The translations under genes were made by a program, and so were the position numbers. DNA of 64,000 nucleotides from Miscanthus floridulus (lineage: Eukaryota > Streptophyta > Magnoliopsida > Poales > Poaceae). Position 1 is the first letter of the stretch. The number at the start of each line of letters is the position of its first letter. Positions 24,200-36,812 of this stretch are shown piece by piece. Location: the NCBI RefSeq assembly GCF_019320115.1, contig NC_089591.1, positions 21,492,502-21,556,501 on the forward strand, in the 5' to 3' direction. A model generated the notes under the pieces. It had not been told where the DNA came from and did not search any database. It saw only the letters and a program-made list of their open reading frames with translations.

Positions 24200-24213
24200 A
24201 AGGGGGGTAGAAT
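24200..24213 (+). other. Polypurine tract of D
   Basis: AAGGGGGGTAGAAT directly precedes the 3' LTR start at 24214, the site of plus-strand priming. Confidence 0.8.
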
Positions 24214-27200
24214 TGTAACACCCTAAATTTGAATTTTTGGAAATAATGCTAAAATGATTTAATTTAGAATTTATGTGCTCATGAAAACATAGGAAAATAA
24301 ATTTTTTCATTAATTTAAAATTTATCATAGGGTAGCAACATGTTTGTGCATACATGCCCTTGCATTTGATGTATTTGATTGAGTGGTTTTGATTGAAAAT
24401 TCAAAATGGTTTAAATTGCTTTTGCAAAAGAAATTAAAAATGGTTTTCAAATAAAAGAAAAGAAAATTTGAAAATAAAAGAGTTTAAAAAGTTGTAATTT
24501 TTGTTTGAAAACCTAACAATGGTTCTTCTCCTATTTGAATTGAAAAATAAATTTGAAATAATATTTGATTTTGCATAGGTTCATATTTGAAATTGGATTT
24601 GAAATAAGAAAAGAAAAGAAAAAAGAAATGGAAAAGAAAACCACTCTCTTTATCTTGCCCTCTATTTGGCCTAGCCAGCCGGCCTGTTCTCCTGAGCCAA
24701 CCCAACTGCTCCCCTCCCTCCTCGCAGCCTAACAGTCATGGCTCGGCCCAGCGTTGCCACTCCTTTCCATTTCCTCGTGCACCGTTTCCTCTTGGGCTGA
24801 TGGCCGCGCACCGGCCCAGCGTCACCCACCACTCCTTCCACGCTTCCTAGTTTGGCTTACCCTTCCCAAGTGGCCTGCTTCGTCCCTTCGTGGCCTAGCT
24901 ACAAGCCAGCCAGCCAGCCGGCCTGTTAGGGCTTCTTCTTCCTTGCGTCGTGTTCACCTCAAGCCTGACCACATCGACGCCATTCGTGTCCGCCCTATCC
25001 ACATCCCACCCAATGGCATGAGCCCTAAGCCATGCCAGTCCCATAAATAGTGAGCCCCCCGCACCGTGCCGCCAACCTCGCGCCCTATCTCACACCATCC
25101 TCACCCGAGCTCCCGCAGACACACGCCGTGACCTACTGCCGTTGTCTGTCGATGACTCGATAAGCCATGCCCCATCTTCGGTGCTTGGAGGTCCCCACCA
25201 GTGCCCTAGGTGAGCTCGCCTCAACCTCCTCTTCCAACACGTGCCTTTCTGTTGAGAACCATGCTCTGTAGGCTAAAAACCATGAGCATTCGCTGCTCCG
25301 GCAATGGCGCCGCCACCGCCAGGTTCGCCGGTGGTCCTGTTCTGGCCACTTTCCTCCTCCCATGCAACCCTGGCCGTCTGATTCCAATCTAGCGGCCGAA
25401 AATAGAAGATACCTCTTCATGGTGAAATTTGTAGAAAAGCCCTTATAACTATTCGAGTCTCAATGCACCGTCCTTAGTTTTTCCAAAGTAGCCCCTAGTC
25501 TTTCTTCTTTATCCTGCTCGAGGTTCCTGGCCTAGATTCAAAATTCAAATTTTATTTGAAAATCAAGTTCCACTTATTTACAATTTGCCACTATCTTCCA
25601 TAAGCCATAAAATCTCCGTTTTAACTCTGAATTGACCCGTTCAACTTGCATTAGGTTCATATTTATGTTGTCTACATGTTTATGTCACTGTTAGATATGT
25701 TTTCAACTTTTAAAATTCAAGGTTAGATTTAATCTATTATTTTATTAAAGGAAATCTTGTTTAAATCATATCTTCTACGTTTTAACTCCGTTTTAGCCCA
25801 TTCAAGTTGTGTTAGATTCATAGCGATAAGATCTACGTGTTAGTAACAATGGTTACCATGTCACTATTTCTGGAATTTCATGGTTTAAACTCTAATTTGA
25901 ATAATAATTATGCAACTGGGGTTTATAATTAAAATATGATTTGTTTTACTTTAGTATTATATTTCAAACCTAAATTTGATTTAATTTATATTATCTATAA
26001 AATATCTTACATATGTTTTTATATAATTCAAACACATGAAGCTAATAGTTTTATGAGTAGATCTCTCGATAGTTGTATCTTTTCAACCTGTAGCTCCGAT
26101 TAGTGTGCTTTTTCGCATTTGTGTGTTCGTAGCGAGACGTAGATTCATTTTATAAACTTTTCATCTTGATTTTATATTGGTGTACTGTTCTAATTTAGAT
26201 TTATTGTTTGCTTCATGTATGATTGTATGAATGCTTGTGTGGTGCTTTATTACCTTGTCAGTCGGTGAGATATACGTGGCGAATCAAGAAGCAGATCTTT
26301 GAAGTTTTGGACTTGAAGAAGGATCTAATTTTAAGGCAAGTATAGCATGGTATCTTCCTTGTTGTCCTATACACCTTTAATCCATTAGTTCATGCTACAT
26401 GTGTCTACCTTGGCTGCCACTAAGGATTTCCTAGTACTTTGCACCTTGTACCTTGATACCTTTGCGTTATTGCATTGGGTAGTATGATGCTAGTGCTCAA
26501 TTAAAACCATGATCTTGTAACTTGACTAATGTAATATGCAATAAACACTAAAAGATGCTTTTTAGCAACATGGAACAAGGGGGCTAGAGCATTGGGCTAT
26601 TTTTATGGTGCTGTAGATTCCTCTGCCTAAGGATTATCTATAAGTGATCATCCAGGACTTATAGTACAACTATGAGGGCAATATAGCTCTAGCATTAGCT
26701 TAGTATGAGGACCTTTTCTAGCTTGTTAGAGGTTACCTTTTTTGGTGTAAGAATGGCTTGACGAATCGGGTATAGGATAGCCTCTACTCTTATGCGCATA
26801 GCCGTGATGGAATTGTGTCATTCGATAGGGGGGTTCCTATATCAGTTTGTCTAGTGAATCTAATGGCCCTAACTTTTTAGATGAACCTTTCAAAGGCTCC
26901 ATAGTGAACTCTGTCGACCTTCCTCGGAAGTGGGTCAAGAGATTAGCTACCTCAGGGTGAAAGGGTAAATCATGACTCATAGTGAAAGTATACAACCTTT
27001 GTAGAGTGTAAAACTAGAATATTAGTCATGCTCACGATCACGAGCGGCCTTGGAACCCTTACGGAATAGATGATGAACACTGATGTTATGGCTGATAAAG
27101 ATGATCATTAATTGTTAATTATTTATGCTATTCATTATTCATGTTTAGCTGATCATGTGTTTATATGGGCTTATGATAACCTTGTTGCTACTCAATTGCT

Positions 27201-27602
27201 AAAATTGTGACAATTAAAAGCTAATCGCAGTTAAACTAGTGTTAGCCTTTTGAGCCTCATGAACCACATGTTATATTTGTTGAGTGTGACATGCACTTAC
27301 GCTTGCTTTATTTTTCAATTATTTAGATAAAAATTCCAGATGGGTACCACATTACTAGAGTTTTGAGAAATTAGGCTTGTAATCAACTAGTCAGTTGTCC
27401 CTATAGAAGTGGAGTCTTCACCTAAAGATCGGAGTTGTCTTTCTGCTACCTATACTCTGAGGTTATATTCGTTATACTTATACGCTATGTATTTAAGCAT
27501 TGTCTATTGATATTACCTTTATTTGTAGCTATATGTGAGATTTGACTTCCTGGGCTCACATATGGTGTGTATCTGGTTTTGTCCTTAAAACCGACTGCTA
27601 TA
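24214..27602 (+). repeat. Element D 3' LTR
   Basis: 3389 bp, collinear with 18760-22183. Starts TGTAACACCC and ends CTGCTATA, so its last dinucleotide has mutated from CA to TA. The exact target duplication AGTAA at 27603-27607 fixes the end. The GC-rich part (about 24650-25390) holds the TATA-like CCCATAAATAG. Confidence 0.92.
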
Positions 27603-30142
27603 AGTAAGTTATCTACAACTTTGTTATTGACAAGTTTTGTAGAAGAGATCATTATCATCATGAATTTGTCAATACAACAGAAACAACTCATGCAGCCATT
27701 TAGTTGAATTATAATGAATAATTATCTAGCTGCCTATCACCAATTACTTCTAATAACAACTATTCATCTCAACAAATCATATGCATCACAAGCACCATAG
27801 AAAACATCATGGTTAAGCCCAACTAATTTATTTATATACATTTAGTAATTTCCTTATATGATAGGGTGATTTAGAAGATAAATACTTCTATTGCATAATA
27901 AATTTTGAGAAAATTACAGTAGCTTACATATGACACCAAAAGTCTACTGCACAAATTTCATGCCAATTTGATAAGTATAGCCATCTCTACAAAAATGACA
28001 AATTAAATAGGCTTATTTTAGCAAAAATAGTTTAGCCTAGTAAAGAGTGTTAGATAACAGATTTCATACTTTCCTTACTTTCATCCTAGCATAAGAACAC
28101 TATGTAAAAATTTGCATGATCATAAGTTATGTATTTGTTCCCCAATTATTTTCACTAGAAACTAGCAATTATTTATGATTAAATAGGAAGACCATATTCC
28201 AAGTATGACTATTGTATGTTTAGTATTTTTCCAAGCTAGAGCATGTTAGCAAAAGACTAACAAAATTGGAATCACAATTTTAGCACCTCTCTAGCTCAAG
28301 TTATGCATTTTACAAGATAGAAACTATTGTAAAAGGACTTTACTAGCTTAATTTAATTCTCGCAAAAATATATCCCAAACAGTAGGTGACATATTTTTAT
28401 CAAATACTACACTTCATGATGAATCTAGCAAAATTTATAATACCTCATTTGGACACTCCTAGCTCAAGATATAAATTTTTGAAGTTTGCATTCAAATCTA
28501 TGAATATAAATAAAAGAAAATCAAATTTCAAATCGAGCCCAGCAGCTAGGTGCACCCGGTCTAGTGCACCCAGAGGCGCTGACAGTGGGGGCCCATAGTT
28601 GATGTGAACCCACATGTCATACACACAAAAGCATGGTGGTGCTTTGATGGACGTAGCTCACCGACGGCGAGGTCTTCGATGGTACGGTCACCACCGTCAT
28701 GTTCCCCTCAACATCCTACATCGAATGAGGTAGGTCATCGGACCTCTAATGGTGGTTGGCTATGGCGCTAATGGCATCTTGGCAGAGGCATGTGGTGGTG
28801 CACTCACTGTCTCCGGTGAAGATGTGACCAAGCAAGCACGGCTACGGCTTCTATGAACCCAAGCGACGATGAAGCGGTGGTGAGCTCTGGCCATGTGCAT
28901 GGCGGCACGACTGGTGAGAGCACATCGGTGCGATGCATGCCATTCCAGCAAGCCAGCGGTTAGTGATAGGTCTCCATCTTTGGGGTAGGTACTAGGGTTC
29001 AGGGCAGCTCAAAAACAAATATAGGAGGGGGAAGGTGGGGTCTTGCGAGGGTTAGTCACGACGAGCTTGAGCTCATGGCCATAGCGGGTGTGCTCGGTGC
29101 AGGCGGTGCATTCACGCATAGTGGTAGCGGTAGCGGTTAAATAAATGACGACTGTGAGCATCTATGACCTAAGGTGATATCGGAACTAGGGAGAAAGATG
29201 TAGGAGGAGCGGTGGATAAGGCTGGCCACGGTGAGTTCAGAGCTTGGTGGTGCAACATGGCCATGGTAGCGATGGTGACATGAAATGCTGCTTTACCTTG
29301 CTCAAACAGCGCTGCTAGCGACTCGGTGAGGTGGAGCAAGTCATGGTGAAGCTATGCATGTGATGGATTGGATGGAGGTGCGGTGGTAGTGGCGCATGAG
29401 TGTGGTGGAGGTGTGTGGCAGCGATGGCAAGCACGGCTCCGCTCAGCGAGCTAGTGAGAGGGAAAGAGCAGAGCAAGAGAGTGAGAATGAGCGAGCACAA
29501 TGGCTTCACCTCCCTTTTCTCTCCCTACTAGCCTGACTGGCTAGGGCTAACACTAGCGAGTGGCCACCACATGGTGCACATGGCCTAGCACTAGTGAGCC
29601 ACTGCTATGCTGCTGCTGCTCGATTTTAGGCCAGCGATGGCCGACTGACGAACAAATTTCAAGCACATGTAACTCCCAAACAAGCTTGAGTCGGTGAAAA
29701 ACCTCTTAATAGGAAATGTAGAGCTACATGTACCCTCCAACTTTGCTTTAGAAAGCTTCCTCTAATTCACCATGGTTTTCAATCTACATTGCTCCAAAGT
29801 AAGCTACATTGAAACGGAAAACCAGCTTTAGACTTTAGAGCTATTTTTACTATGTTAGGCACTGAATTAGCTCGTGACCCTTAAATAAAGTTTGTTACCC
29901 ATGCCAAGAACTACAACTTTTATTAAGCGTGCACTGCCATGCAAACACTCTATGCTATAGTTCAACTTTGGTCAAACTAGCATCATGAAAAATGACATTT
30001 TGAGTAAACTAGGACATAGAAGCAAAATTGGCCCATGTCATGAATACAAACATTGTTCCATTTACCATCCTAGATATGTCTAAGGTGTTTTTGTGATACC
30101 ACAACCATCTCTTGCATTGGTCACACATGGTCACAAGCATAT

Positions 30143-30147
30143 GCAAT
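30143..30147. other. Target-site duplication of B, left (GCAAT)
   Basis: GCAAT precedes the LTR at 30148 and recurs at 43083-43087 directly after B's right LTR. Confidence 0.9.
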
Positions 30148-30648
30148 TGTCTACGCGAAAACATGGTAGCTACGCTGGGTGGACACGTAGCAAGCTAGGA
30201 ATGATCTGGAGATCTGCCTGGCTTCAACATAGGACCAGTCGATCCTACGAATTCCCAAGGGCATGCCAGTCAATTTGACCTGTAATGAACAAGGAGAGAA
30301 AGTTTATCAATAATTTAGGGTGTAACATGCTGGTTTTGCCTAGATAGTTCTAAGTGGGCCGCTTCGGGAGCAGCCAGACGGGAAAAATTGACTAAATAGC
30401 CGATACAAGAAGAAATCAACTATTAAGGACTATAATGCTTCGCTGGGTCATGATTGATTTTATAGTAACGAATACAATGCACCTAGTTTTAATGATCCTT
30501 TCCCTTAAGCTATTAACATGTATGCATAAAAGATACATCACTGGCTAAATTAGTTTTGATCAATACGTGGTGTAGAGCCAAACAATCGACTATTCGATAT
30601 AGATAGATCTACGAAACTGTCTAGATCTAATCTATTATCTTCAACAGT

Positions 30649-31638
30649 GAGGTTCGACCGGATCGATGCAGCTATTATGATGATGATAGTCTAGAACAAG
30701 AAAATCCATAGAACCAACCATACGTCAACAGGTTCATGAAAGCATGCCATATCTGTGAAAGCATAGGCGAATCGACTAAAATAGCCGATTTAGGTAAAAA
30801 AGATATTACAACATGTGAACAATGGACTGTTTAATATGGATCGATCTATAAACTCATCAAATCTAAATTGTTATCCTTAACTAGTGGGGATCGATCGGAT
30901 CGATGGCAGCCATGATAAAGATAACAGATCAAACATTTAAAATAAATAGGTCTATTCACATTTAATAGAATCATGAAGACACACTATAAGCGTTAAAGTA
31001 TAGACAATTGGCTATTTAGCCAATGTTGGCATAGCAAATAGCCAAGGTCATGCCTGGTGGAAAGCAAATCTACCAAGTAGCATACTCCGATTTAAAGTGC
31101 TAATAGTGGGGATTGACCGGATCGTTATAGCCATAATAGCGAGCTATAGACCAAATTCAACTTGCTAGTAAACCTTCTCAACATCAGACATGCCTTAGCC
31201 ACATACTATGCATGATCAAGATCAAGGTAGAACAGCCGATAAAACATAACCTATCGTTTAAAGTAAGAACCTTCGCAATGTGACAAAATAAATGATGGAC
31301 TAAAAGAATGTGAGGCCGATCTAGATCGATCTCGATCGGACAGTTTGACATTGCTTGAAACTAATGACAACAAGAACATTAGCAAGATCAGTAACTTAAT
31401 GAATCTACCCTGAAGGATGCCACCCTTAGGTAGAGCCGATAACTTGACCTTAATCTAATTCGAGCAGTGGAGGTCGAACTTAATCGATGCAGCCATACTT
31501 GAACTAGATAATGATTGATAACTAACTTATACTAGAGCTCATAAGAGGTCGGCCAGACCGATGCAGCCTTATAAACAAAAGTATAAGTCATGACGGTACT
31601 TACAGACAAGCTAGAGGTCGACTGGATCGTTGCAGACC
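30649..31638. repeat. Six-fold degenerate motif array in B's LTR
   Basis: Copies near the pattern GAGGTCGACCGGATCGATGCAGCC start at about 30649, 30886, 31107, 31468, 31544 and 31613. The first three also share upstream sequence (AGATCTA..TAT...CAGTGAGG), giving a repeat of roughly 220-245 bp. The same array is present in the right LTR (from about 41650). Confidence 0.75.
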
Positions 31639-31750
31639 TGCTTATTGAAGAACTCGTTGAGATCTACAGTACTCCTGCTCCTAAGGGTTGGTGTGAAGCC
31701 AAAAAAAAGTAATTGGTATTGATTGATTAGATGTCTCTTACAATAGCCAG

Positions 31751-31768
31751 GGTCCAATATTTATACCC
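31751..31768 (-). promoter_or_regulatory. TATA box of B's 3' LTR
   Basis: The minus strand reads GGGTATAAATATTGGACC. The same box is kept in the other LTR at about 42753-42768. Confidence 0.6.
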
Positions 31769-32079
31769 AAAACTTAAACATGAATCCTACTCAAACATGA
31801 CTTATTACAATCTTTGAAATAAAAGAAAGCATTCCTAATTTAAGATAACTTGGACCCTAATCCTTTCCTTTTTATAGAGTCCAACATATTTTTCTCCCCC
31901 GACGCCATCTGTTCATAATCCGTTGATGTTATCTGCTGACATCATCTATAAAATAGTCAATTTCCGATACCGCATCAAAATCGGCTGATATCGATTCACA
32001 TCTGATCGATCCCTTGATGATACAATCTTGGAAGCTTTAAGTTCCTACGTTCTTCTCTTCTGAAATTTTGGTGTAAACA

Positions 32080-32092
32080 CATTCCCCCCAAT
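32080..32092 (-). other. Polypurine tract of B
   Basis: The minus strand reads TTGGGGGGAATG immediately before the LTR start at 32079, which fixes the element's minus orientation. Confidence 0.85.
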
Positions 32093-32499
32093 TTTTGGAT
32101 AAAAATGATTTTATTTCAAAATTTCTATTTACCTGCTCACCGTGTCGCAACCGTTCATTCCTAAATATACTGCGTGGCTCCTAATTTCTCGGTCTGAATT
32201 TTGTATAATACCTCAACAGTATCAATTCCAACTTACTCGGCCCATTTATTTTCCTCTTCTTTCTTGAGCAAGACTCAACAACCAAATCCACCATTGCCAA
32301 GGCCTTAACCCTAGCAAATCTTCTATTTTGTCAAGCTGTTATTCAAGTAACCTTCCTTAGATTTGGATCCATTCTGGATGCAATGGCAACCTAGTGACCA
32401 CGTCCCTGAGGTATGCTGTCAAGTTTCTCGTCTTCCAAGTATCAGTTGTTACCCTACATTTCCTTTCTTCTCAAATCTATTTTATCTGGTTTCTAGGAG

Positions 32500-35400
32500 A
32501 TGACGAGCGAGATTTTGATTCCATCGGCTGTTGCTCCCAATGTCTATTATCCTAGGCCTATGGGTGACCTTGATCCATCTAATTTTATTCAGTCAAGAAA
32601 CCAACCGAATCCCCTTCAAACAATCTATAGTAGATTTGTCCTCTTGGAACACCAAAACCCCCTTTAGAATCTAGCCCAAAATGCCTAAGGGATGGAGAGA
32701 TTGGTTTTGTAGAGTGTCAGACAAAAAGGGCGGAGACTAGGAAGTTTAAGATTTAGGCCAATGCATGACACTTTCACTGTCCTGGAATGGAGTGAAAAGA
32801 TTCACTCCTAGTTGCCGCTTCTTACTTTTGGTCCAACACCTTGAATGCCTTCGTCTTTGGTCATGGCTCGATGACTATTACTTTGGCCAATGTTTATATG
32901 TTGACTAGCCTTAGAATAACAGGACCAATGCAACCATATGAATTCTTAGGTGCTGGGTCAAAGAAACCAGCCAAAATCTTGGACTGCACATGATGGGCAA
33001 GTTATATCTAGAAACACATTGGGAATGAATCGACTATTAGCGAAAGAGAACATGTGGCCTTTCTAAACATGTGGTTAGAAAGATTCATCTTCTATAGGTC
33101 ATCTTGTGGTCCGACTTTTAATCATAAATACTTGGCAGAGCATCTAGCAACTGGCAATGAAATCCCCCTTGGAAAATACTTGCTAGGATTTGCTTATCAT
33201 CTTATGCACCAGGTAGTTGTCTAGTTGCTGAAGAATGAACTAGTGCATATTATTAGTGGTCCTTGGTAGTTGATACAATTATGGCTGAACCTGTATATGC
33301 ATAGGATTGTAAGAGTTGATCTTAGAAATCTGATCTTTCCTTCTTCCAACTTTGCTGAAGATTATAAAGGGAAGGAAGGAAGAGTTCGACAGTGCATGAA
33401 CTATGGTGAAGCTGCATTAGCCATAACAATCGTTGTTGATGTATGTCATCTCTTCAAGAAATTCTACAGAGGATTTGATGCAAACATCTTGACTTGGCTG
33501 CCTTATGATGAAGATGAAGATAATGAACTAGTTCTACCAGTCAAATTTTGGTTTAAATCAGGCTATTCAGATAAAATAGCTACAACAATCTTTATTTGCA
33601 TCATCAAACCTTGTGTATTACTAGCTAAATTTTGCCATGGCTGTGGCAAAAATGGTTACTGGTTCTTTTCTCCTAGAAAATCTTCTAACTTATGAATTCT
33701 ACAATCCTTACTTCATGACCCATAAATTTGACCTTGGTCAGCTGGCTCCTCAACTCTTCTTCAAGAATACACTAAAGCCAAAAGAAGATATCAGTGAAGT
33801 AATGGAAGCTTCTAGAGTCTTTCAACTAGGATCGGATCTTCTCTCCTTTTGCTTGCATGACTGGACAATAGTGACCTTCTCTTCCAACCTGTTTGACTCC
33901 TAGTGGCAAGAGTGGTATTCCCACCTCTTCTGTAGGCTAGTTTATCCTAGTTGCATAGCTCTAGATGAAGATTTTGCTTCTAACACTGAGGTAACTAGCT
34001 AACTCTTTTCCTTCCATAAAGATCATCTACTAAAGTCTTTCTATCAACTTATCTAATAGAACTCCCTTGCAGGATGCTGAATTCAATCCCCCAATTATGG
34101 ACAAAAAAGGGCATGACATAGAGTACTATTTGTCATGTCCAGCCTAAGACTAGGATCAATTGCACCTACACTTACCCAGGCTGGTCCTACAATCGTAATG
34201 TATCAATCTTCAAAATGCAAGGTAGCCCAATGGGTAACCCAGAAAACCACTACTGGGAAAAGACTTCATAGAACAAGACCATCAACTACTCAGGTAAAAC
34301 AATTCATTATCTTCCCAAAATGATATTCAACTTCTAATTCTGATTCTTTTATCACAGTTATCAACTATTGCATCCCAATTAGCTCTAGGTGCTGAACTAT
34401 TGTCCTAGGCATTTAAATCAGCACCAACCAAACCTTCATCGGCTGATCCTCAAAAGGAGCCGATTCTGGTTGAAACAACTGATGCTTCCAAGACAATAGA
34501 AGATGAGAACCCTTCCACTTCACTCCCTAAGGAAATATCCACGCAAGAACAGAATATGAATAGTCCATCAGCAGAAGGTGACCTGATTGACATTGACACT
34601 CAGACTATCAATTCTCTAGTCTAGCAAATAATTGATGGTAAGAAAAAATCATTTATCTATTTTATCCTTCTACAACAATCATGAATTAAAAAATCTCCCT
34701 TGATGTTTGTAGATACCAATGTTGAAAGTTCAAAGCCGATTCAACTAGATACCAATGGTGCATCATCAGTTGTTCCTTCTCTTCAGATAGAAGCTACCCT
34801 AGAAAAGGTACTATATCTGGTTGAATTTTTAGATATGTAGGCACTTAGTTCTCTAGCTATGAGATACTCCTTAATTTTGAAGAGTACATAGATGAAGGCA
34901 AGATTAGTTCATCTGCCACCTCTCTCCAAGAGACTTTATCAGAAGAAACTAGAAATCTACTAAGGGACATATTGCAATGCTCAAGAAAGATATAGCCGAC
35001 TTGGTCCAAGATGCAGATTCAATGTGAAGAATCTTCTTAGCTATCAGGGATAATTTGTCCCTAGATCTCATTGAAGCTCTGAATCCTTTATCCAACATCA
35101 AAGATCAAGCCCTAAAAGTGAGAAAAGCTTAGAGGAATCTATCTAACATGAAGCTTTGATGGCCAAGAAGTATTCCAATAAACAAGAAGCCAGGGAGCTA
35201 GCGCAACTAATTAACAATATGAAGAATTCCTCTTCGAGAATCAAACCAGAGTTGAATCAGTTAAGAGCTAGGCGTGTTGAACTTGAGAGAGAACTGGAAA
35301 ATGTGAAGGCCACCATCAATTGCCATGAGTCCAACTTGGTTTAGATCCCCAACACCATCAAACAGAAGAAACAAGAGATGCTGACCAAGGTAAAAGAAGG

Positions 35401-35527
35401 CAAAGCCATCCATAGCAGCCTTGAGAACATTCCTAATTCAGCTAAAGGAGACAAGCAACAGATTGTAGAGGTTGATGCTATTCGGCTGAAAGCTTTGAAG
35501 GCAATCCAGGATGCTTTGAATTTGTGA
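32500..35527 (+). pseudogene. Antisense plant-mobile-domain-like gene in B
   Basis: Read from ATG 32500 (MTSEILIPSAV), just after a TTTCTAG|GAG acceptor whose donor (GAG|GTATGC) is near 32410. At about 32810-33700 the translation resembles the plant mobile domain (PF10536): 'FVFGHGSMTITLANVYMLTSL' region, 'EFLGAGSKKPAKILDCT', 'LGKYLLGFAYHLMH', 'RVRQCMNYGEAALAI'. 33637-33902 continues it ('DLGQLAPQLFF', 'LGSDLLSFCLHDWTIV'). After further putative introns a coiled coil follows (35156-35527, 'ELNQLRARRVELERELENVK' region), ending at TGA 35525-35527. Frameshifts and stops break it. Its role in the element is unknown; host-gene capture is likely. Confidence 0.65.
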
Positions 35528-35823
35528 TGTCACTACTTGTAATACATATATCTCATGTGAAACTAATGAGAACCATATTTCCCGCTGATCTATTGTATTT
35601 CTTGTCTCGGCTAAAGAGCCAATTTGAAAATAGCCATTTTAGACCTCTAACCTTAATCCAATTAAGTAAGAAAACACGACCTTCATTAAGAAAACTCCTC
35701 AATCTTTTGTCCTCAGTTATCAACGGTGCATTCTCTTTGACATTAGTGAGGCGGCGCTTTGCCTTCTGTTAATTGCAGTTACTCTTCACATGTCTTGAGA
35801 TATCTACCATCCCATCTCTGTAG

Positions 35824-35832
35824 GTATAAATA
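35824..35832 (+). promoter_or_regulatory. TATA box of the second plus-strand gene in B
   Basis: GGTATAAATACC lies about 130 bases before ATG 35957, followed by a C/T-rich leader. A complete promoter-like layout inside a retrotransposon body. Confidence 0.6.
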
Positions 35833-35956
35833 CCAGCCGAGGGCTTCGACCTCAAACACATCTACACTTGCAACTGCCTCTGTTCTTTGTGCTTCTCTGC
35901 CTTCACAAACCCTGTAGTGGTTTTCTTCCTCCTCTCAGTAGATCTAACCAAACCCC

Positions 35957-36812
35957 ATGGCTGGTGAGGACAATCGGGGCAAGCGCATAGGGGAAGAGGT
36001 CCCAGAGGAGAACCTACCAGTGAGCCAATGTCTCTATTGTATGAGGTGAGATTGACATCCTCTGCTCATGGCAATAGATATCTCTAACTTGATTATAGGT
36101 TTGTCCTAAATGACAGCCTTTGTCCACTACCTCCCACGGTTGGCGAGCTCTCAAATGTGCATCCGATGCTGCCTCCACGCCGGACTCACTGTCGGACTCC
36201 TCCAATTCTTACAATGGTGATGATGCCTAGCATTTCCTCTGGGAGTGGAGGGTAGCCTAGGACCATTATTCTAAGGCAACTCGGGAGAACGATCAGCTTG
36301 AGATCCTCCTTGGGGCTTCTCAAGCTGCCCTCCTCGCTATCGAGGAAGAGGCCAGCGCTGCTCGAGCGCAGCTAGGTGAGTCTGACACCATGGTGGTGGG
36401 TAAGATGAACTCCAAGAAAACTCTTCTCCTAATTTCCACTATCTTTGCCATGATATCTTCTTTGTTTCTATGATCGCCAGCCCTGATGGTGCAGTTGGAG
36501 AACCTCCAGCTGGCGGGAAACATGGCTACGGTGACCGTCAATGCTTGGGGCCCCATCATTAATGACCACCTCCACGACGCCTCGGTCCATGTCTAGGAGA
36601 TCTCCCTCCATGGCGTCCGTCATGGCACATCGGTGGCGCTGGTTGTGGTGAAGGTTCAGACCAGGTATGAGCTCCATACCATGGAGACTAGTTTCCTGAT
36701 GGGCAACAACCCTGAGGAGCACGAGGAGTTGATCGAGGACTTCATCGATGCAACGGAGGCCATCGTGGACATTACATCTGCTCAGGATGTGATAAACAAT
36801 GTCTTTGACTAG
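35957..36812 (+). pseudogene. Second antisense gene in B, coiled-coil protein with intron
   Basis: Starts MAGEDNRGKR at 35957 and ends at TAG 36810-36812 (..NNVFD). The middle reads SDAASTPDSLSDSS and then a Trp-rich helix ('HFLWEWRVA'), 'ATRENDQLEILLGASQAALL' (coiled coil) and EEEASAARAQL. A likely phase-1 intron spans 36375-36480 (GTGAGT...CGCCAG) and rejoins as ALMVQLENLQLAG. The C-terminal domain includes 'EEHEELIEDFIDATEAIVDI'. Four or so in-frame stops, mostly TAG at Trp/Gln-like positions. AATAAA at about 36839 is a possible poly(A) signal. Unknown function; no domain I can name. Confidence 0.6.

Larger units (their letters stand above)
18760..27602 (+). mobile_element. Element D: long-LTR Ty3/gypsy deletion derivative
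   Basis: Two 3.4-kb LTRs (18760-22183 and 24214-27602) enclose only 2030 bases. It has a tRNA-Met primer-binding site, a polypurine tract and exact AGTAA target duplications, so it entered the chromovirus LTR as a unit. The interior retains only an RNase H remnant, so it could move only with proteins supplied by relatives. By eye, two 60-base LTR samples differed at 5 and 8 positions, pointing to an old insertion. Confidence 0.92.
30148..32079 (-). repeat. Element B 3' LTR (left)
   Basis: On the minus strand it starts TGTTTACACC at 32079 and ends CGTAGACA at 30148. A TATA box (GGGTATAAATATTGGACC on minus, 31751-31768) puts U3 at the right end, so most of the LTR is R/U5. That part holds six copies of a GGTCGACCGGATCG.TGCAGCC-like motif. 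Confidence 0.9.

Noticed and set aside
36468..36722. Minus-strand frame opposite B's second gene
   Set aside because: Shadow of the plus-strand exon, which has a consistent splice phase and matches the rest of the gene.
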